Shown here: one piece after another, positions 7,719-18,990 of the stretch
Numbering within the stretch: position 1 is the first letter of the stretch
Layout: each line of letters begins with the position of its first letter
Origin: Caballeronia peredens
GTDB taxonomy: Bacteria; Pseudomonadota; Gammaproteobacteria; Burkholderiales; Burkholderiaceae
Assembly: GCA_001544595.2 (NCBI GenBank)
Contig: FCOH02000030.1
Span: 1-64,000, forward strand
Direction: 5' to 3'
Length of the DNA: 64,000 nucleotides
Notes under the pieces: generated by a model
Told to the model about the DNA's origin: nothing
The model's input: the letters and a program-made list of their open reading frames with translations, nothing else
Database searches by the model: none
Translations under genes and position numbers: made by a program

Positions 7719-10700
7719 TTATGCGTTCGACAGCGCCTGCGTGAGCGTGCGCGCGACCGTCGCGAGATGCGGCTCGACGACGAGGTCCGTGTGCTTGCCA
7801 TCGACCTTCATGATGTGCAGGCCTTGCCTCGCGACGCGCTGCCACACCGGCAGCGGATCGGCGCGTTCTTCGTCGAGCACGGTTGCGCGCACGTAGACGA
7901 TCGGGCCGCCGAGATAGTGACGCGGCTTGTACGTGGTCATCGCGACGCGCATCGATTCGCGCACGCGCAGCAGCACGGGCGGCAGGCCTTGCGCATCGGG
8001 CGCGGCCTTGTGCGCCTGTCTGCCCATGCGCATGCGCACGCGATCGGCGATCGCGGCCGCCTTGCCGCGCATGTAGCCGACGCGCGCACGCCCGTCGAGC
8101 GTACGGAATTCGCGCAGACGCTCAGCCACGACGCCCGCCTGGTAACGCGTCCATTGCGGCCACGGCAGGCAATGTTCGTGCACGTAGGTGTCGAGCATGC
8201 ACAGCATTTCGATTTTCTCGCCGGCCGCGACGAGCTGCTGCGCGATCTCGAACGCGATCAGCCCGCCGAACGAATAGCCGACGAGCGCATACGGTCCGTG
8301 CGGCTGCGCTTCGCGCATGCGCCGCACGTAGACTTTCGCCATCTCCTCGACGCTGTGTTGCGGCGCTTCGTCGCCGTCGAGGCCGAGTGCCTGCAATCCA
8401 TAGACAGGCCGTTCGTTTTGCAGCATGCCCGCCAGCGTCAGACACTCCATCACCGAACCGGTGATGCTGTGCACCATGAAGAGCGGCCGCCCGCTGCCCG
8501 CGCGCATCTGCACGAGCGTCGAGTTTTCGGCGCGCATGTCGGGATCGGCGGCGAGCACGGCGGCGAGACGCGAGATGGTCGGGGCGACGATCATCGTCGC
8601 AAGCGGCAATACGCGGCCGGTCGCGCGTTGCACGTCGGCGAGCATGCGCGCGGCGAGCAACGAATGGCCGCCGAGTTCGAAGAAGTTGTCGTCGCGGCCG
8701 ATCGGCGAGAAGCTGAATTGCTGCTCCCATAGCGCGCACAGATACGTCTCGATCTGCGCGGCCGTTTCGCCCGGCGCAGGCAGTGCGCGCCGTTCCCGCG
8801 AGAGCGACGGATGCTCGCGGATCGGGTCGAGACATTCGGGATTGGCGAGCGACGACACGTTGCGTGCGGGCAGTCTATTGACGGCATCGCGCGCGGCGGC
8901 TTCGGACGGTTTGCCGTTATGCGTGACGGGCAGGCCGTCGACCTGCACGATGACATCCGGCACGAGCGCCGCGCTGCCCTGACGCGTCAGCTCGCGGCGC
9001 ACGCGCGCGGCGAGTGTCGCATTCAGCTGCGCGCCCGGGCGCAGCACGAGCAGCAGCACGATGCGCTGATCGGCGTCGCCCGCGTTGGCGCCCGTCTGAG
9101 GCACGGCCATCGCATGACGAATCTCGCCGATCTCGCTCAGGATCCGGTAAATCTCGCCCGGACTCACGTTGATGCCGCGCACGTTGAGCACGCCGTCGCT
9201 GCGGCCGTGCAGGCGCGCGGAACCTTGCGGCGAGAATTCGATGACATCGCCGTGCGTCCAGACACCTTCGTTCGCGGCGAAATACGCCTTGTGGAAGCGC
9301 GAGCCGTCGTCATCGCCGAAAAAGCCGAGCGGGCGCGACGGGAACGGATTCGTGCAGACGAGCTCGCCCGGCATGATGGTGCTCGCGCCCTGATCGAACG
9401 CCTGCACGTCGAGGCCGAGACTCTTGCATTGCGCTTCGCCCGCGTAGACGGGCAGATTCGGATTGCCGAGCACGAAGCAGCCGATGATGTCCGTGCCGCC
9501 CGAAATCGACTGCAATTGCAGTGCTTTGACGTGATCGCGGACCCACTGGAACTGCGAGTCGTACAGCACGGCGCCGGTCGACAGCATCGCGCGCAGGGCC
9601 GAGAGATCGAACTGCGCGGCGGGCTCGAGTCCGGCGTCCTCGCTCATCTTCAGATACGCGGGGCTCGTGCCGAAGACGGTTGCGCGCTCATTGGCGACGA
9701 TGCGCCATAGCGTGTCGACGGCGGCCACTGGACCGTCGTAAGTGACGATCTCGACACCCGACGCGAGCACGGACAACTGCCAGTTCCACATCATCCACGA
9801 GCAACTCGTGTGGAAGAAGAGCTTGTCGCCGGGGCCCAGATTGCTGTGCAGCCGGTGCTCCTTCACATGTTCGACGAGCGTGCCGCCCGCGCCGTGCACG
9901 ATGCACTTGGGCTTGCCCGTCGTGCCCGACGAAAACATGATGAAGAGCGGATGATTGAACGGGAAACGCTTCCAGCTGAAGCGCATCGCGTCGCCGCGCA
10001 CGACGAGCGAGCGGATCTCGTGCTGACGCTGCGTGACGGTGCTCGGCAACTCGGTTTCGTCCAGGCAGACGATGTCGGTCAGCGACGGCAACTGGGCCGC
10101 GACGGCGGCGACGTGCCCGGAGATCGAACTGCCGGTGTCGAACGGACGCTGCGTCGTGTGCGCGAACATCATCGTCGGCGCGAGCGGCGCAAAGCGGTCG
10201 AGGATCGCCTGCACGCCGTTTTCCGGCGCGGCGGTCGAGAGCGTTGCGCCCAGCGCCGTCACGGCGAGCGCGACGGTGATCGCGTCGGCGTCGTTGCGCA
10301 TGATCGCGACGACGCGGTCGCCGGGTTTCAGGCCCAGTCCGGCGAGCGACTGCGCGAGGCGCGCGACGCGCTCGCGCAACTCGCCGCGCGTATAACAGAC
10401 GCGCCGGCCGTCGGCGTAATACGAAGTGAGCGCGGGTGCGGCGTCGGGCGCGATGCGAACGCCCAGCAGATTCTCCGCGTAATTCAATTCGACGTTCGGA
10501 AAAAATCGCGCGGTTTCACATCGATCGCCGATACAAACCGGTTCATTTGATCCGGACCATTCCAGCCCGCGTGCCAATTCGAGAAAGCATTTCCAGAATT
10601 GCCGATATTCGCGCGCCGAATAAGCGTGCAGTTCGGGATAATTTGCGAATTGCTGGCCGGTCGCTTTTTCGAAGGCCTGAATAAAGGCCGTCATGCGCGA

Positions 10701-10787
10701 GGCTTCGATTTGCCCGGCGGGTGGCTGGAACAGGGGTTCGCGCGCATAGAGCCGCGCACTCTCTCGGATGGCGTCTTGTCGGTCCAT
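7719..10787 (-). CDS. A-T-TE protein: acetoacetyl-CoA-synthetase-like adenylation domain, carrier, thioesterase
   Basis: This 1022-residue protein has three fused domains. Residues 1 to about 650 are an ANL adenylating enzyme resembling acetoacetyl-CoA synthetase rather than an NRPS adenylation domain: it has the ACAS-type N-terminus (FFPNVELNYAENLL), P-loop FSSGTTGKPKCIVHGAGG near residue 283 and the SDGVLNVRGINVSPGEIYR hinge. A carrier domain follows with LGGHSLLAARML, its phosphopantetheine serine near residue 707. Then comes a type I thioesterase with GYSFGG near residue 837 and a late catalytic His (KHTDLV). No condensation or ketosynthase domain is present. The flippase gene lies upstream on the same strand. 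The product is unknown; A-T-TE enzymes such as RalA of Ralstonia dimerise arylpyruvates, which suggests a small keto-acid-derived metabolite. Confidence 0.85.
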   Translation of the reverse strand: MDRQDAIRESARLYAREPLFQPPAGQIEASRMTAFIQAFEKATGQQFANYPELHAYSAREYRQFWKCFLELARGLEWSGSNEPVCIGDRCETARFFPNVELNYAENLLGVRIAPDAAPALTSYYADGRRVCYTRGELRERVARLAQSLAGLGLKPGDRVVAIMRNDADAITVALAVTALGATLSTAAPENGVQAILDRFAPLAPTMMFAHTTQRPFDTGSSISGHVAAVAAQLPSLTDIVCLDETELPSTVTQRQHEIRSLVVRGDAMRFSWKRFPFNHPLFIMFSSGTTGKPKCIVHGAGGTLVEHVKEHRLHSNLGPGDKLFFHTSCSWMMWNWQLSVLASGVEIVTYDGPVAAVDTLWRIVANERATVFGTSPAYLKMSEDAGLEPAAQFDLSALRAMLSTGAVLYDSQFQWVRDHVKALQLQSISGGTDIIGCFVLGNPNLPVYAGEAQCKSLGLDVQAFDQGASTIMPGELVCTNPFPSRPLGFFGDDDGSRFHKAYFAANEGVWTHGDVIEFSPQGSARLHGRSDGVLNVRGINVSPGEIYRILSEIGEIRHAMAVPQTGANAGDADQRIVLLLVLRPGAQLNATLAARVRRELTRQGSAALVPDVIVQVDGLPVTHNGKPSEAAARDAVNRLPARNVSSLANPECLDPIREHPSLSRERRALPAPGETAAQIETYLCALWEQQFSFSPIGRDDNFFELGGHSLLAARMLADVQRATGRVLPLATMIVAPTISRLAAVLAADPDMRAENSTLVQMRAGSGRPLFMVHSITGSVMECLTLAGMLQNERPVYGLQALGLDGDEAPQHSVEEMAKVYVRRMREAQPHGPYALVGYSFGGLIAFEIAQQLVAAGEKIEMLCMLDTYVHEHCLPWPQWTRYQAGVVAERLREFRTLDGRARVGYMRGKAAAIADRVRMRMGRQAHKAAPDAQGLPPVLLRVRESMRVAMTTYKPRHYLGGPIVYVRATVLDEERADPLPVWQRVARQGLHIMKVDGKHTDLVVEPHLATVARTLTQALSNA

Positions 10788-11112
10788 TTTTTGTATGCAC
10801 CTTTAATCTGGACAGCGTGTGTCAAATAGCAATGTGCTCGACGACCGTGCCGGAAACCTCTCAATTTCCGTTGGATGCACTTGCGCCGGCGACATGCTTA
10901 TCCCTCTTAATCAGGTTACCCCGATCTAAAGCCCCGCTATGTGCGACCACCCACAGAGTTTGCGGCGTCCCGGCAAAATTGGCCCTTGTCTGAATGCCAT
11001 AAAATATGCTTCGGATTGCGAAGAGCGGCAATAACTACTCGTCATTCTTGCGATGCGCAGATGAATCGGCTTGAGCGCTTTTGTGCGGGCCCATTAATGA
11101 TGCATGAGCGCT
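10788..11112. other. Intergenic region upstream of the A-T-TE gene
   Basis: These 325 bases lie between two minus-strand genes, the flippase and the A-T-TE protein. The sequence is AT-richer than its flanks. On the minus strand a perfect TTGACA lies at about 10831-10836, but I see no convincing -10 element at 16-18 bases. The ATG at 10785-10787 has no clear Shine-Dalgarno site. No gene, strong hairpin or repeat was recognised. The gap suggests that the A-T-TE gene has its own promoter. Confidence 0.4.
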
Positions 11113-12366
11113 TTATTGCAGGGCAGTCTTGCGTAGAAACGGCACGCCGCGCATATAAAGGGTCATCGCCATTGAAACGACAATGGCGCTTTCGACGGCC
11201 AGCACCGTTGCCGCCGCGCCCCGTTCGCCGAACAGGTTCGCGAGGATCGCGAGGAGCAGGAAATTCAGCACCGCCGAGCCGACGAGGATGCGCGTGAACT
11301 GCGCCTTCATGCCGAGCGGCAGCATCGTCTGAACACCGAAAAGGTCGGAGAGGCCCGCCATGAAAGGCACGAAGGCCATCCAGCGGAGCACGTCAACGGT
11401 CGGCTGGAACTGCGCGCCGTATAGCAGGTGCACGGCGAGCGGCGCGCCGAAGAAGATCACGAGCGAAGTCGCGAGCACGATGCTGCCCTGCACCATGAAC
11501 ATCACGCGGAGGAACGCGAAGGCGTCGCCGCGCGAGTGGTGCATGAGAAAGCTGATGCGCGGATACGCCGCCGTCTTGAGCGGACTCAGGATGTTGAGCG
11601 CAGCGCGGATGAGTTTGTCGCCGGCCGCGAAATAACCGGCCGCGACATTGCCTGCCATCAACGCGAGCAGCACGATATTGCTCGACGCGTAAATCTCGAC
11701 AATCGCCGTCGCCATGAACACGCTCCAGCCGTTTTTCAGTTCGCGCACGATCGAGGTGAATGGAATCCACACGAAATCGATCTCGCGACGCATGAACAGA
11801 TAAACGAGCACGGCGACGCCGGTGACGAGCGATACCATCGAGTTGACGCTCATCGCCCAATAAATATCGCCTGGTTCGCGCACCAGGAGAAACATCGCCG
11901 GAATGCTCAGTGCGCGGCCGATAAAGACGAGCGTGCTGACGAGCCCCAGGTCTTCCATCCCCTGAAAATACCAGGTCGGAATCAGCATTGTGCCGATGAC
12001 GAGACCGAACCCCAATAACAGGAGTGTGCGATTTTCTTCGAGCACCGGAAAGACGAATGTCAGGGCCAGCAAAACTGCAAAACCGGCAATCGTAATCAGG
12101 GACTGGCTAAAAATCGTTTCCCAGAAAATGCGTGAACGCGCGGCGCGGTCGTGACGATTGACCGAGATCTGCGGCGTGGCCGTGAGCGAGAAACTGAAAT
12201 TGGTCGCAATGAGAAAGTAACTGAGAAACGCGAGCCCGAAAGAAAGCTGGCCGTAGCCGCTCGGCGACAGCACGCGCGCGAGCCACGGCAAGGTGAGCAG
12301 AGGCACCAGATAGGTGGAAATCTGCATCGTCATCAAGATCGCGAAGTTTTTCCGGAACGACGCCAT
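11113..12366 (-). CDS. Oligosaccharide flippase family protein (Wzx/RfbX-like)
   Basis: This 417-residue polytopic inner-membrane protein, with about 12 predicted helices, belongs to the polysaccharide transporter branch of the MOP superfamily, which flips lipid-linked glycans. The N-terminus MASFRKNFAILM followed by PLLTLPWLARVLSPSGYGQL is the family signature. The frame is open up to 12453, but the ATG at 12364-12366 carries an AGGAAAAAAAC ribosome site and fits the family start. No glycosyltransferase or polymerase gene is nearby. Its only same-strand neighbour is the A-T-TE gene, so it may export or flip that enzyme's product. That role is inference. Confidence 0.85.
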   Translation of the reverse strand: MASFRKNFAILMTMQISTYLVPLLTLPWLARVLSPSGYGQLSFGLAFLSYFLIATNFSFSLTATPQISVNRHDRAARSRIFWETIFSQSLITIAGFAVLLALTFVFPVLEENRTLLLLGFGLVIGTMLIPTWYFQGMEDLGLVSTLVFIGRALSIPAMFLLVREPGDIYWAMSVNSMVSLVTGVAVLVYLFMRREIDFVWIPFTSIVRELKNGWSVFMATAIVEIYASSNIVLLALMAGNVAAGYFAAGDKLIRAALNILSPLKTAAYPRISFLMHHSRGDAFAFLRVMFMVQGSIVLATSLVIFFGAPLAVHLLYGAQFQPTVDVLRWMAFVPFMAGLSDLFGVQTMLPLGMKAQFTRILVGSAVLNFLLLAILANLFGERGAAATVLAVESAIVVSMAMTLYMRGVPFLRKTALQ

Positions 12367-12663
12367 ATTGTTTTTTTCCTGCTTATGCGACCGTTTCCGG
12401 CCCCCGTTGGTCTTGGCGCCGAGGCATGTGCCTGCCTTCCGCGCGGACTCCATTAGACCGAATCGGCCGTCGGCCTTCCGTTAGCTCGACCACGAAAATC
12501 CGTGCAGGAAGGGGCGCGCCACGCATGGCGATCGTGGCAGGTCGCATGCAGGCAAGTCGCGGTCGCTCACGGGCGTCCGTGCGCCTTTATGCGGCGGTAC
12601 TTTGTATGCACGCCGGCGCCACGAACCGGCCCATCTTGCAAACCACTGACTGGAAAGCACGCC

Positions 12664-13635
12664 ATGAGACATCGCCTGATTTCGAAACTGCTGATCGCGG
12701 GAACGTGCGCCGCGGGCGTCGCGTTTGCCGCGTCGCAGGAAGCACGCGCGGCGGGCGCGGAGGACGCCAGTTGCCGGACGGTGCGTTTCGTCGATATCGG
12801 CTGGACGGACATCACCTCGACGACCGCGCTTGCTTCGATCGTGTTCGAGGGCCTCGGCTATGCGCCGAAGACGACGGTGGCGTCGGTGCCGATTTCGCTC
12901 GCGGGCCTGAAGAGCAAGCAGATCGACGTGTCGCTCGGCTATTGGTGGCCGGTGCAGCAGAAGGCGGTGGAACCGTTTCTGGAATCGAAGAGCATTCAGA
13001 AGCTCGAACCGCCGAATCTTTCGGGCGCGAAGGCGACGCTCGCTGTGCCGAGCTATGCATATGACGCGGGCATCAGGACGTTTGCGGATATCGCGAAACA
13101 TCGCGATGAGCTGGACGGCAAGATCTACGGTATCGAGCCGGGCAGCAGCGCGAACGCGAAGATCCAGAAGATGATCGACGCGAACCAGTTCGGGCTCGGC
13201 GGATTCAAGCTGGTGGAATCGAGTGAGGCGGGCATGCTGGTGACGGTGGAGCGAGCGGCGCGGGACAAGAAGCCGATTGTGTTTTTGGGCTGGGAGCCGC
13301 ATCCGATGAACATCCAGATGAAGATCAACTATCTCGCGGGTGGCGACGAAGTGTTCGGGCCGAATTACGGCGAGGCGCGCGTGTACACGCTGACGAATCC
13401 GGAGTTTCTGACGCGCTGTCCGAATGCGGGAAAGCTGGTTTCGAACCTTCGCTTCACGACGGATCTCGAGAATCGGCTGATGCAGCCGGTGATGAACAAG
13501 GAGCGTCCTGCGGAGGCGGCGAAGGCGTATTTGAAACAGAATCCGCAGGTGCTGGATGCGTGGCTTGCGGGCGTGAAGACGGTGGATGGCAAAGAAGGCT
13601 TGCCGGCGGTCCGACAATATCTTGGACTTCAATGA
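12664..13635 (+). CDS. ChoX/CaiX-like quaternary-amine binding protein
   Basis: This 323-residue secreted binding protein is a paralogue of choX at 4248. It shares GWTDI near the mature N-terminus, KSKQIDVSLGYWWPVQ, YGIEPGS and the LVESSEAGMLVTVERA region. A signal peptide (MRHRLISKLLIAGTCAAG...) ends around residue 31. The ATG at 12664 has GGAAAG upstream. In Pseudomonas the carnitine receptor CaiX is encoded directly upstream of cdhC, and here this gene precedes cdhC by 386 bases (with a repeat in between). Carnitine is therefore the likely ligand, though choline or betaine cannot be excluded. Transporter partner genes are absent. Confidence 0.85.
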   Translation: MRHRLISKLLIAGTCAAGVAFAASQEARAAGAEDASCRTVRFVDIGWTDITSTTALASIVFEGLGYAPKTTVASVPISLAGLKSKQIDVSLGYWWPVQQKAVEPFLESKSIQKLEPPNLSGAKATLAVPSYAYDAGIRTFADIAKHRDELDGKIYGIEPGSSANAKIQKMIDANQFGLGGFKLVESSEAGMLVTVERAARDKKPIVFLGWEPHPMNIQMKINYLAGGDEVFGPNYGEARVYTLTNPEFLTRCPNAGKLVSNLRFTTDLENRLMQPVMNKERPAEAAKAYLKQNPQVLDAWLAGVKTVDGKEGLPAVRQYLGLQ

Positions 13636-13667
13636 AAGGCGAGTAGGCGCATTGAACAAGGAAGCGA

Positions 13668-13960
13668 AAGCCGCCCGATCGACCCAACGGCCGCGAAGCG
13701 CGCGGAGCTACCTGGCGTTGTACCGGACCGCTGAACGGCGCGATGCGAAAGCGGGTTCGCGAGCCAAGCCCCGTTGACTTATAAAGGCACTTGCCACTGC
13801 CGTGCCATGGGCTCTTCGCCTGTGCCGGGGCCGGTGTGAGGTACTTTGGATGGGGAGAGCTGCTTTCTTTGGTTACTTTCTTTGCAGCAGCAAAGAAAGT
13901 GACTGCCGCCCCGCACAGGGGCAGAGCAAATAGACCGACACGAAAACAGGATGTCACGGA
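13668..13960 (+). repeat. Dispersed hairpin repeat, copy C
   Basis: This third copy occupies most of the 386-base gap between the CaiX-like gene and cdhC. The core at 13810-13945 has the same two hairpins as copies A and B; the large one is at 13875-13900. The upstream half (13668-13795) aligns with the reverse complement of 119-240, sharing AACGGCGCGAT and GAGCCAAGCC. Bases 13961-14021 hold only the cdhC leader, with a GAGAAAGAGAAAACC purine stretch before the ATG. The repeat may affect mRNA processing or termination between the two genes. Confidence 0.8.
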
Positions 13961-14021
13961 ACGCCGTTAAGAAAGACAGGAAACCTAAACATAACTGCTC
14001 TGAACAGAGAAAGAGAAAACC

Positions 14022-14951
14022 ATGAACTACGAAGTCATCGTGACATGCGCAGTGACCGGCGCCGGCGACACGACCGCCAAACACCCGGCGGTTCCCATCA
14101 CGCCAAAGCAGATAGCGGAAGCCGCGATAGAAGCCGCCCGCGCGGGTGCCACGGTAGCGCATTGCCACGTCCGCGATCCGAAAAGCGGGAGAGGCAGCCG
14201 CGACCCGTCGCTCTACAGAGAAGTGGTGGACCGTATCCGCTCATCGGACGTGGACGTGATCATCAACCTGACGGCGGGCATGGGCGGCGACCTCGAAATC
14301 GGCCCGGGCGAGGACCCGATGCGCTTCGGCAAAGGCACGGACCTCGTCGGCGGCCTGACGCGCCTCGCTCACGTCGAAGACCTGCTGCCGGAAATCTGCA
14401 CGCTCGACTGCGGCACGCTCAATTTCGGCGACGGCGACTACATCTACGTTTCGACACCCGCGCAGCTACGCGCCGGCGCGAAGCGTATCCAGGAACTCGG
14501 TGTGAAGCCGGAACTGGAGATCTTCGACACGGGCCATCTGTGGTTCGCCAACCAGTTGCTGAAAGAAGGCCTGCTCGATGCGCCGCCGCTCTTCCAGCTC
14601 TGCATGGGCATTCCATGGGGCGCTCCGCCCGACACCGGCACGATGAAGGCGATGGTCGACAACCTGCCGCCCGGCGCGCACTGGGCCGGTTTCGGCATCG
14701 GCCGCATGCAGATGCCGATGGTCGCGCAGGCGATGCTGCTCGGCGGCCACGTGCGCGTCGGACTCGAAGACAACTTGTGGCTCGACCGCGGCGTGCATGC
14801 GACGAACGGCTCGCTCGTGCAGCGCGCTGTCGAGATCATCGAACGCCTCGGCGCCCGCGCGCTCACGCCCGCCGAGGGCCGCAGAAAGCTCGGTCTGCCG
14901 CCGCGCGGCGAACGTCCGCTCGATAAACGCGCGCTCGAACAATTCGCCTGA
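14022..14951 (+). CDS. cdhC: 3-dehydrocarnitine cleavage enzyme (BKACE / DUF849 family)
   Basis: This 309-residue TIM-barrel enzyme belongs to the beta-keto acid cleavage family. Those enzymes exchange the acetyl part of a beta-keto acid with acetyl-CoA. In carnitine breakdown, 3-dehydrocarnitine plus acetyl-CoA gives betainyl-CoA plus acetoacetate. Family motifs visible are [11 protein letters not shown] at the start, the metal-binding HCHVRDP (residues about 47-53), INLTAGMGG, and [18 protein letters not shown] at the end. It lies 28 bases upstream of the carnitine dehydrogenase and is followed by a thioesterase, a gene set specific to carnitine. The specificity assignment comes from that context. 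Confidence 0.9.
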   Translation: MNYEVIVTCAVTGAGDTTAKHPAVPITPKQIAEAAIEAARAGATVAHCHVRDPKSGRGSRDPSLYREVVDRIRSSDVDVIINLTAGMGGDLEIGPGEDPMRFGKGTDLVGGLTRLAHVEDLLPEICTLDCGTLNFGDGDYIYVSTPAQLRAGAKRIQELGVKPELEIFDTGHLWFANQLLKEGLLDAPPLFQLCMGIPWGAPPDTGTMKAMVDNLPPGAHWAGFGIGRMQMPMVAQAMLLGGHVRVGLEDNLWLDRGVHATNGSLVQRAVEIIERLGARALTPAEGRRKLGLPPRGERPLDKRALEQFA

Positions 14952-14978
14952 CATCAAGAACCAGAGGAAAACGACGAC

Positions 14979-15926
14979 ATGCAAGTCAAGCAATTCGCCG
15001 CGCTCGGCGCGGGTGTGATCGGCAGCGGCTGGGTGGCGCGCGCGCTCGGCGCAGGACTCGACGTCACCGCGTGGGACCCCGCGCCCGGCGCCGAAGCGCA
15101 GCTTCGCGCGAACGTCGCGAATGCGTGGCCGGCGCTCGAACGCGTCGGACTGGCAAAGGGCGCATCGCCCGAGAGGCTGCGCGTCGTCGCGAGTGTCGAG
15201 GAATGCGTGGCCGATGCCGACTTCATCCAGGAAAGCGCGCCCGAGCGCGAGGAATTGAAGCTCGCGCTGCACGAGCGCGTGAGCCGCGCGGCGAAGCCCG
15301 CGGCGATCATCGCGTCGTCGACATCGGGCCTTTTGCCGAGCGACTTCTACGCGCGCGCCGTCAACCCGGAGCGCTGCGTGGTCGGCCATCCGTTCAATCC
15401 GGTGTATCTGCTGCCGCTCGTCGAAGTGCTCGGCGGCGCGAATACGTCGGGCGAAGCGATCGACGCGGCGATGAGCTTCTACGCGTCCATCGGCATGCGG
15501 CCATTGCGCGTGCGCAAGGAAGTGCCCGGCTTCATCGCGGACCGGTTGCTCGAAGCGCTGTGGCGCGAGGCGCTGCATCTCGTGAACGACGGCGTCGCGA
15601 CGACCGGTGAAATCGACGACGCCATTCGCTACGGCGCCGGCATCCGCTGGTCGTTCATGGGCACGTTCCTGACCTACACGCTGGCGGGCGGCGAAGCGGG
15701 CATGCGACACTTCATGCAGCAATTCGGCCCCGCGCTCGAACTGCCGTGGACGAAGCTCGTCGCGCCGACGCTGACCGACGAACTCGTCGATCGCGTCGTG
15801 GACGGCACGTCGCGGCAGACCAACGGGCGCGGCATCAAGGAACTGGAGCGGTATCGGGACGACTGCATCGCGAGCGTGATCGAGGCGATCGCGCAGGCGA
15901 AGGCGCGTCACGGCATCGACGACTAA
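14979..15926 (+). CDS. cdhA: L-carnitine dehydrogenase
   Basis: This 315-residue NAD-dependent enzyme of the 3-hydroxyacyl-CoA dehydrogenase fold oxidises L-carnitine to 3-dehydrocarnitine in the cytosol. The Rossmann motif is GAGVIGSGW (residues about 9-17). The catalytic region reads [15 protein letters not shown], with the His of the family, followed by [11 protein letters not shown]. The C-terminal helical domain has [13 protein letters not shown], typical of carnitine rather than acyl-CoA dehydrogenases. It sits between cdhC and the thioesterase with gaps of 27 and 10 bases, so the three are almost certainly one operon. Confidence 0.92.
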   Translation: MQVKQFAALGAGVIGSGWVARALGAGLDVTAWDPAPGAEAQLRANVANAWPALERVGLAKGASPERLRVVASVEECVADADFIQESAPEREELKLALHERVSRAAKPAAIIASSTSGLLPSDFYARAVNPERCVVGHPFNPVYLLPLVEVLGGANTSGEAIDAAMSFYASIGMRPLRVRKEVPGFIADRLLEALWREALHLVNDGVATTGEIDDAIRYGAGIRWSFMGTFLTYTLAGGEAGMRHFMQQFGPALELPWTKLVAPTLTDELVDRVVDGTSRQTNGRGIKELERYRDDCIASVIEAIAQAKARHGIDD

Positions 15927-16358
15927 AGGAACCACGATGATCTATCGCGACACGGTCAAACCCGAATGGGTCGACTACAACGGCCATCTGCGCGATGCGT
16001 TCTACATGCTGATCTACAGCCTCGCGACCGATGCGTTCATGGACGGCATCGGTCTCGACGACGCCGGCCGCCGCGCGCGCCGGCGCACGCTCTACACGCT
16101 GGAGGCGCACATCAGCTATCTGCGCGAGATCAGGGAAGGGGCGGCCGTGCGCGTGGAAACGCGCGTCCTCGGCCATGACAGGAAGCGCGTGCATCTCTAT
16201 CTGGAGATGTTCGAGGGCGACATCGCCGAACCCGTCTGCGCCTGCGAGCAGATGATGATGTTGATCGACACGTCCGGCGCGCCCAGGTCCGCATCGTTCG
16301 ACGAAGACCTGGCCGCGCGCATTGCCGCGCAACCGGCCGTCGCCGCGAAGGACGCGCG

Positions 16359-18623
<2,265 letters not shown>

Positions 18624-18990
18624 GGTGAAACGCTCCGGTCTGGCCGGGACGCGCGACCTGCGGATCGCGCCATTCCCTGATATCGAGCAGTATCGACGTT
18701 CCAATGGTTGGAAGGTCAAGGGCGGGATAAAAATATCGTGCGATTTCCCGATTCATCGTGCGGGGAGAGCGTTCGACGTCGCGCGCGAGACACGTTCGAC
18801 GCATTTCGCGAAACAGTGAAGGGCTTTTGTTCGCTTCGTCTTGCCTATCGTCAGCGGATAAGTTAAAACCCGAATTCCGAGATAGCGCTCGTGGCGCCCG
18901 ACGCGAGGCGCAGACGCGAGCATCGACCCGTTCGAATCCGTCTCGGACCGCGCGCCAACCCAATCGAAGAAAAACCGGATTCCAATTCGA
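18624..18990. other. Divergent intergenic region between copA and the DUF1254 gene
   Basis: These 367 bases separate two divergent starts. The copA-proximal part holds the CueR-type promoter (18689-18719) and a leader of about 60 bases. The rest, 18720-18990, contains the undefined promoter of the DUF1254 lipoprotein gene. I found no further gene, repeat or convincing hairpin. Confidence 0.5.
18689..18719 (-). promoter_or_regulatory. CueR-type copper-responsive promoter of copA
   Basis: On the minus strand, -35 TTGACC (18714-18719) and -10 GATACT (18689-18694) are separated by exactly 19 bases (18695-18713). This over-long spacer defines MerR-family promoters. The spacer and edges form the dyad ACCTTCCAA / TTGGAACGT, very close to known CueR boxes of copA promoters. 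Transcription would start about 60 bases before the copA ATG. No cueR gene lies in the window, so the regulator acts from elsewhere. Confidence 0.88.

Noticed and set aside
10788-12610. The shared string TTTGTATGCAC at about 10790 and 12600 as a common operator
   Set aside because: Eleven bases, not palindromic, at different distances from the genes; chance cannot be excluded.
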